DNA of 64,000 bases from an uncultured Bacteroidales bacterium (GTDB lineage Bacteria; Bacteroidota; Bacteroidia; Bacteroidales; P3): positions 43,880 through 107,879 of the forward strand of contig OMXC01000007.1 in the NCBI GenBank assembly GCA_900314925.1, written 5' to 3'. The translations under genes and the position numbers were made by a program. Of the stretch, positions 60,946 to 64,000 are shown piece by piece. How positions within the stretch are numbered: position 1 is the first letter of the stretch; each line of letters opens with the position of its first letter. The notes under the pieces were generated by a model. It saw nothing but the letters and a program-made list of their open reading frames with translations, was not told where the DNA came from and did no database searches.

Positions 60946-62256
60946 ATGAAATACGACATTAGTAAAGATTCAGAGCCCCAGATGCCAACCCTTAAAAATG
61001 GCACAGAATGCATCAAAATTCTCCTCTCGCAGGTGTCAAAAGATATGCGCGAACCCCTGGTTCCAATGCTTTTCCCCGTCCTCGGCGCTCACATGAGCGG
61101 TTCTGAATTTCTGTACCCCGACCTCTCTTGGAAAGAACCATGTGGCCAAATGGCCAACCTCGTCGCCGAATCCGGGGGTAACAAGGGCCATTTTTCAAAC
61201 CTTGTAGAGGCCATCTGTCGCGATTTTCGTCACCACGACGAGGAGGAACTCAAAAAACTCGTCGAATGGCAGAAGCAGATGAAAACAAAATCCGCCAACA
61301 AAGAAAAACCCGCACGTCCCGACGTAGCCTTCTGGTTCCCACCCTCCGACGTCACCTCCGCAGCCTTCCTCCAGAACGCGATGGCATGCGAGGCCCTCGG
61401 CGAACGCACACAATATCTTAATATGCCAGAAGTTGAGATGGCCGACCGCATGTGCGGCGGTCACAAGCAGATAAGCCAGATGCTCCGCAATATCTACGAC
61501 CGCCAACGCGCCGGCGCCCTCCGCGCCACAGCCGACGGCATCACCGGAAACCCCATCCTCCGCGCCAACTTCACCATCTCCTCCACACCTTTCGCCACCC
61601 GCAAGTTCTACCGTAACGACCTCTTCAACGGCACCTTCGGACGCATGGTCTTCTCCTACAAGCCACGCACCTCACGCGACGGACGCATACCACGGCAAGG
61701 CAAGTACACCACGGAGTTCTACGAGAAACTCGACGAATTCCTCGTCCGTCTCGATTCCTGCAAAGGACGCTTCCTCATCTCTCCCCTCAACAAGCTCACC
61801 GACTCCCTCGCCGCCGACATGGCCACCCTCGCCGATCTCACCGACGACGACATCCTCTGGGACGCCTCCAAACGGGCGCTCGTCTCCGCCTGGAAAGCCG
61901 GATGCGTGATGTGGGTCCTCAACAAACAGATATGGACCAAATCGATGGGGGAAATCGTCGAATGGCTCGTCTACCACGACATCTGGAGCAAGATGCAGCT
62001 CTTCGCCGACCTCCTCCGGGAAGGCGACACCAGCACCACCGAATCCCAGCATCGCGGCCCCAAGAACATGCTCAACGACCTCCCCGACACCTTCAGCCAA
62101 GCCCAGCTCGAAGCCCTACGTATGCAGTTGGGCAAGAACAAAGACGGTGTGAGAAATCAGCTGAACCAATGGGTTTTCCGCAACCTCATCACCTACAACC
62201 CCCAAACCGCCCTCTACACCAAAACCGACCAATACCTCAAAGGCAATAACAATTAA
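60946..62256 (+). CDS. DUF3987-like replication/mobilisation protein
   Basis: A 436-aa protein. The segments RPDVAFWFPPSDVTSAAFLQ near residue 125, ADRMCGGHKQISQMLRNIYD near 165 and TISSTPFATRKFY near 210 recall DUF3987/helicase-like proteins that accompany primases in Bacteroidota mobile elements, but the match is by pattern only and no intact Walker A is seen. The likely role is replication or transfer of the element. The start at 60946 follows a long inverted repeat; the possible start at 60904 lies inside the repeat arm and was rejected. A GC hairpin follows the stop. Confidence 0.5.
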   Translation: MKYDISKDSEPQMPTLKNGTECIKILLSQVSKDMREPLVPMLFPVLGAHMSGSEFLYPDLSWKEPCGQMANLVAESGGNKGHFSNLVEAICRDFRHHDEEELKKLVEWQKQMKTKSANKEKPARPDVAFWFPPSDVTSAAFLQNAMACEALGERTQYLNMPEVEMADRMCGGHKQISQMLRNIYDRQRAGALRATADGITGNPILRANFTISSTPFATRKFYRNDLFNGTFGRMVFSYKPRTSRDGRIPRQGKYTTEFYEKLDEFLVRLDSCKGRFLISPLNKLTDSLAADMATLADLTDDDILWDASKRALVSAWKAGCVMWVLNKQIWTKSMGEIVEWLVYHDIWSKMQLFADLLREGDTSTTESQHRGPKNMLNDLPDTFSQAQLEALRMQLGKNKDGVRNQLNQWVFRNLITYNPQTALYTKTDQYLKGNNN

Positions 62257-62278
62257 CATCTATCGAATAATACCACAC

Positions 62279-62302
62279 GAGACCGCCGTTCTCGGCGGTC
62301 TC
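62279..62302 (+). terminator. Hairpin after the DUF3987-like gene
   Basis: Perfect 10-bp stem GAGACCGCCG / CGGCGGTCTC with a TTCT loop; followed by TCTCTCCC rather than a T run, so terminator strength is uncertain. Confidence 0.55.
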
Positions 62303-62494
62303 TCTCTCCCCACCCATCCGATAACCCATCAAACCCATCAACCGGCCCCCGCCCCCAATTCGAGTAATTAGCCCCCAATCAACCTGCGCAAGCCACTGAC
62401 CACTAGCCACTGACCACTAGCCACTTTTCGCCAAATTCACCGTTAAAAAAATTTAAAACTTAACACTTAACACTTAAAACTTAACCCTTATCCC
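62303..62494. repeat. Intergenic run of short tandem repeats
   Basis: Contains AACCCATCA units (62322-62343), two and a half copies of GCCACTGACCACTA (62391-62424) and ACTTAACACTTAA units (62456-62488), ending just before the primase ATG. No gene. Confidence 0.7.
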
Positions 62495-62767
62495 ATGACA
62501 CAAGAACAAATCACCCTCCTCCGCGCCATCCCCATCGAAGACCTCGCCTCACGCCTCGGCCTCGACGTGCGCCACCACAAAGCCCTCTGCCCCTTCCACA
62601 ACGACCACCACGCTAGTTTGTCCTTCAACGTAAGGAAGAACACCTACCGCTGCTTCGTCTGCGACGCCCACGGCGACACCATCGACCTCGTCCGCCACCT
62701 CCTCAACAAAGACTTCCAACAAGCCTGCCTCTACCTCATGAACGTTTCTTTGAGCGGACGTGGTTGA
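62495..62767 (+). CDS. Primase, CHC2 zinc-finger part (frame broken before the Toprim part)
   Basis: A 90-aa product carrying a complete CHC2-type zinc ribbon: Cys32, His35, Cys53 and Cys56 in ALCPFHNDHHASLSF and YRCFVCDAHGDTIDLV. In mobile-element primases this domain is followed in the same chain by a Toprim domain. Here the frame ends eight codons after LYLMN, while the next frame (-1) reads ERFFERTWLSAAARHFL, which fits the expected continuation. So 62495-63333 is probably one primase gene with a frameshift near 62740, either a mutation or a programmed slip. Confidence 0.75.
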   Translation: MTQEQITLLRAIPIEDLASRLGLDVRHHKALCPFHNDHHASLSFNVRKNTYRCFVCDAHGDTIDLVRHLLNKDFQQACLYLMNVSLSGRG

Positions 62768-63333
62768 GTGCCGCCGCCCGCCACTTCCTCTTCGACCAGC
62801 GCCGCCTCGACCCACGCGTCATCCGCTGGTGCCGCCTCACCTCCTGGCGCGACCGCCAAGGCATCCACTGGCTCCAGATCCCCTACTACGACCCCGACGG
62901 CCATCTCATCGGCATCCAAAACCGCAACCTCATGCCTGGTGGCGAGCCGCGTTTTAAGTTCCCGAAGGGAGCGCAATGCGGCATCTACAATCTGCCAGTA
63001 CTGAACAGACTCAAAGAGGGCGAGGTACTCTACATCGCCGAAGGCGCCTCCGACTGCTGGGCACTCCTCTCCGCCGGCCACAAAGCCATCGCCATCCCCT
63101 CCGCCACCCTATTGAAAAAGGACGACCTCCAACCACTCCTAACTATTAACTCCAAACTCTTAACTCAATTCCACATGTACCCCGACCGCGACCTCCCCGG
63201 CGAACGCCTCTTCCTCCAGCTGAAAGAATTACTCCCCAACCTCCAGCACCACCAGCTCCCCCCTGACTGCAAGGACTACTCCGACCTCTACCTCCAACTC
63301 CACCCCCCAACAAACATGAATCCTGCATCTTGA
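62764..63333 (+). CDS. Primase, Toprim part
   Basis: A 189-aa continuation of the primase with the Toprim signature: VLYIAEGASDCWALLS (catalytic Glu) and MYPDRDLPGE (DxD). It begins with LFDQRRLDPRVIRWCRLTSW and IPYYDPDGHLIGIQNRN, typical of Bacteroidota element primases. As a separate gene it would need a TTG start at 62764, overlapping the upstream TGA (TTGA). The open frame actually extends upstream through FFERTW, so a frameshifted single gene is more likely. TINSKLLTQ near 63139-63168 is encoded by a TTAACTC simple repeat not expected in the family, and the last codons run into another tandem repeat. Confidence 0.75.
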   Translation: MSAAARHFLFDQRRLDPRVIRWCRLTSWRDRQGIHWLQIPYYDPDGHLIGIQNRNLMPGGEPRFKFPKGAQCGIYNLPVLNRLKEGEVLYIAEGASDCWALLSAGHKAIAIPSATLLKKDDLQPLLTINSKLLTQFHMYPDRDLPGERLFLQLKELLPNLQHHQLPPDCKDYSDLYLQLHPPTNMNPAS

Positions 63334-63524
63334 ATCCTGAATCTTGAATCTTGAATCTTGGACCTTGGACCTTGAACCTTGAACCTTGAACCTTGAACCC
63401 TTAACCCCACCTAAACGGCTACTAAACGGCTATAAGACCCCATCATCACCCCATCAACCCCATTCAACCCATCAAACCCATTCAACCCATCAACTTAACA
63501 CTTAACACTTAACACTCAAAACTT
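63317..63524. repeat. CTTGAATC / CTTGAACC and CCCATCAA tandem repeats
   Basis: About eleven copies of a 7-8 bp unit drifting from CTTGAATC through CTTGGAC to CTTGAAC (63317-63401), then CCCATCAA/CCCATTCAA units (63440-63492) and CTTAACA units up to the next ATG. The first copies are the last codons of the Toprim frame. Confidence 0.85.
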
Positions 63525-63737
63525 ATGAAAAATCCTCGCCCCTACACCAAAAAAGAACTCGCCCTCCTCTACTTCCCCGACAGCACCCCCGAAACCGCCG
63601 TCAAGCACCTCATGACCATGATACGCCGCAACGACATGCTGTGGGACGAACTGCAGGAAATGGGCTACAACAAACGCCGAAAAACCTTCACCCCCCGTGA
63701 AGTCAAGGCTATTTTCGACTGGCTCGGGGCTCCCTAA
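63525..63737 (+). CDS. DUF4248-domain protein
   Basis: A 70-aa protein: YTKKELALLYFPDSTPETAV, then HLMTMIRRNDMLWDEL and KRRKTFTPREVKAIFDWLG. This matches DUF4248, a small helical, probably DNA-binding family that in Bacteroidota typically follows primase and DUF3987 genes and precedes an HU-like gene. Function unknown. Its presence supports reading 60378-64000 as a mobile-element or prophage-type module. Confidence 0.82.
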   Translation: MKNPRPYTKKELALLYFPDSTPETAVKHLMTMIRRNDMLWDELQEMGYNKRRKTFTPREVKAIFDWLGAP

Positions 63738-63825
63738 AGAGCCCCCTTCCACGACAAATACGGAACAATCGGGAACAATAAAGACCGAAACACCGCAATC
63801 GTCATCCACCCCCGAAAAACCTTCG

Positions 63826-63833
63826 TACCTTTG
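63826..63833 (+). promoter_or_regulatory. -7 promoter box
   Basis: TACCTTTG followed by CA, 72 nt before the last ATG of the window. Confidence 0.6.
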
Positions 63834-63905
63834 CACCAGATTTCGAAATCAAACCAACAACTAAAACTTAAAACTTAAAACTTAACACTTAACACTAAAA
63901 AAAGC

Positions 63906-64000
63906 TATGGCAAAAACTTTCGGAGCCGTCCTCGGCAAACAGTCAGGCCGCATCGGCCAAATCGTCGGTCGCGTCACCCGCGGCAAGCAGTACTTCGCAG
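63906..64000 (+). CDS. Start of a DUF6266-like protein (3' end outside the window)
   Basis: Only the first 31 residues are visible. The pattern GKQSGRIGQIVGRVTRGKQY resembles the N-terminus of DUF6266 proteins (a G-x-x-G-K-x-G-x-x-V-G motif), often found near phage-like modules. The match is short and tentative. Preceded by its own -7 box and a CTTAAAA repeat. Confidence 0.5.

Noticed and set aside
62391..62424. Possible CRISPR-like array from GCCACTGACCACTA repeats
   Set aside because: Units are contiguous with no unique spacers and only two and a half copies; no cas genes nearby.
63317..63401. Possible CRISPR or iteron array from CTTGAATC units
   Set aside because: 7-8 bp units without spacers and with gradual drift; a simple tandem repeat fits better.

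Overview
The window reads as a chromosomal segment of a member of the Bacteroidales (Bacteroidota). The signs are recurrent -7 boxes of the form TAnnTTTG just before genes, often with a TTTG -33 box about 19-20 nt upstream; weak or absent Shine-Dalgarno sequences; and family content typical of that order (YfhO membrane protein, 7TM-HD phosphodiesterase, WG-repeat and MORN-repeat exported proteins, DUF4248, AlbA_2 protein, KdsA). There are no rRNA genes, convincing tRNA genes or CRISPR arrays.

Layout. (1) 1-9071: a complete type I restriction-modification locus (hsdM-hsdS-hsdR, overlapping or nearly so) followed by an overlapping AbiH-type abortive-infection gene. It is visibly more AT-rich than the middle of the window and looks acquired. 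(2) 9378-12549: an AlbA_2-domain protein with a 12-bp tandem repeat, a DeoD-type purine nucleoside phosphorylase carrying a simple-repeat insertion, and an antitoxin/PIN toxin pair. (3) 12642-50926: a GC-rich core. It holds aquaporin, MtaB, a probable small RNA, a surface-polymer cluster (IspD/TarI-like, LicD-like, TagD-like, GT2, YfhO, AsnB-like, DUF362), a 7TM-HD phosphodiesterase, FtsK with two lipoproteins and a MauE/thioredoxin fusion, a PurF-like protein without the usual catalytic cysteine, an RND efflux operon that runs into a WG-repeat gene and pyrC, a PLP enzyme, ElbB, a TPR protein, a dihydroorotate dehydrogenase-like protein, KdsA and an exonuclease. (4) 51076-60116: a second AT-rich defence region with a single-chain type ISP restriction-modification enzyme, a HEPN/nucleotidyltransferase pair, and a divergent 939-residue protein with a HIRAN-like N-terminus and no other recognised domain. 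(5) 60378-64000: a mobile-element-like replication module with a long AT-rich inverted repeat, a DUF3987-like protein, a primase split into CHC2 and Toprim parts, DUF4248, and the start of a DUF6266-like protein.

How the parts fit together. The two defence regions could give restriction (type I and type ISP) plus abortive or toxin-like responses (AbiH, PIN, HEPN/MNT); the large HIRAN-like protein is the best candidate here for an undescribed component. The core polymer genes suggest a nucleotide-activated polyol-phosphate decoration of surface glycans. A recurring theme is short tandem repeats (families such as TTAACTC, CCCATTAA, GTGGAAA) filling intergenic gaps and, in two places, sitting in frame inside conserved genes. 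A roughly 93-bp palindromic element occurs twice, in opposite orientation, each time between divergent genes. All assignments come from reading the sequence alone; no database search was possible.
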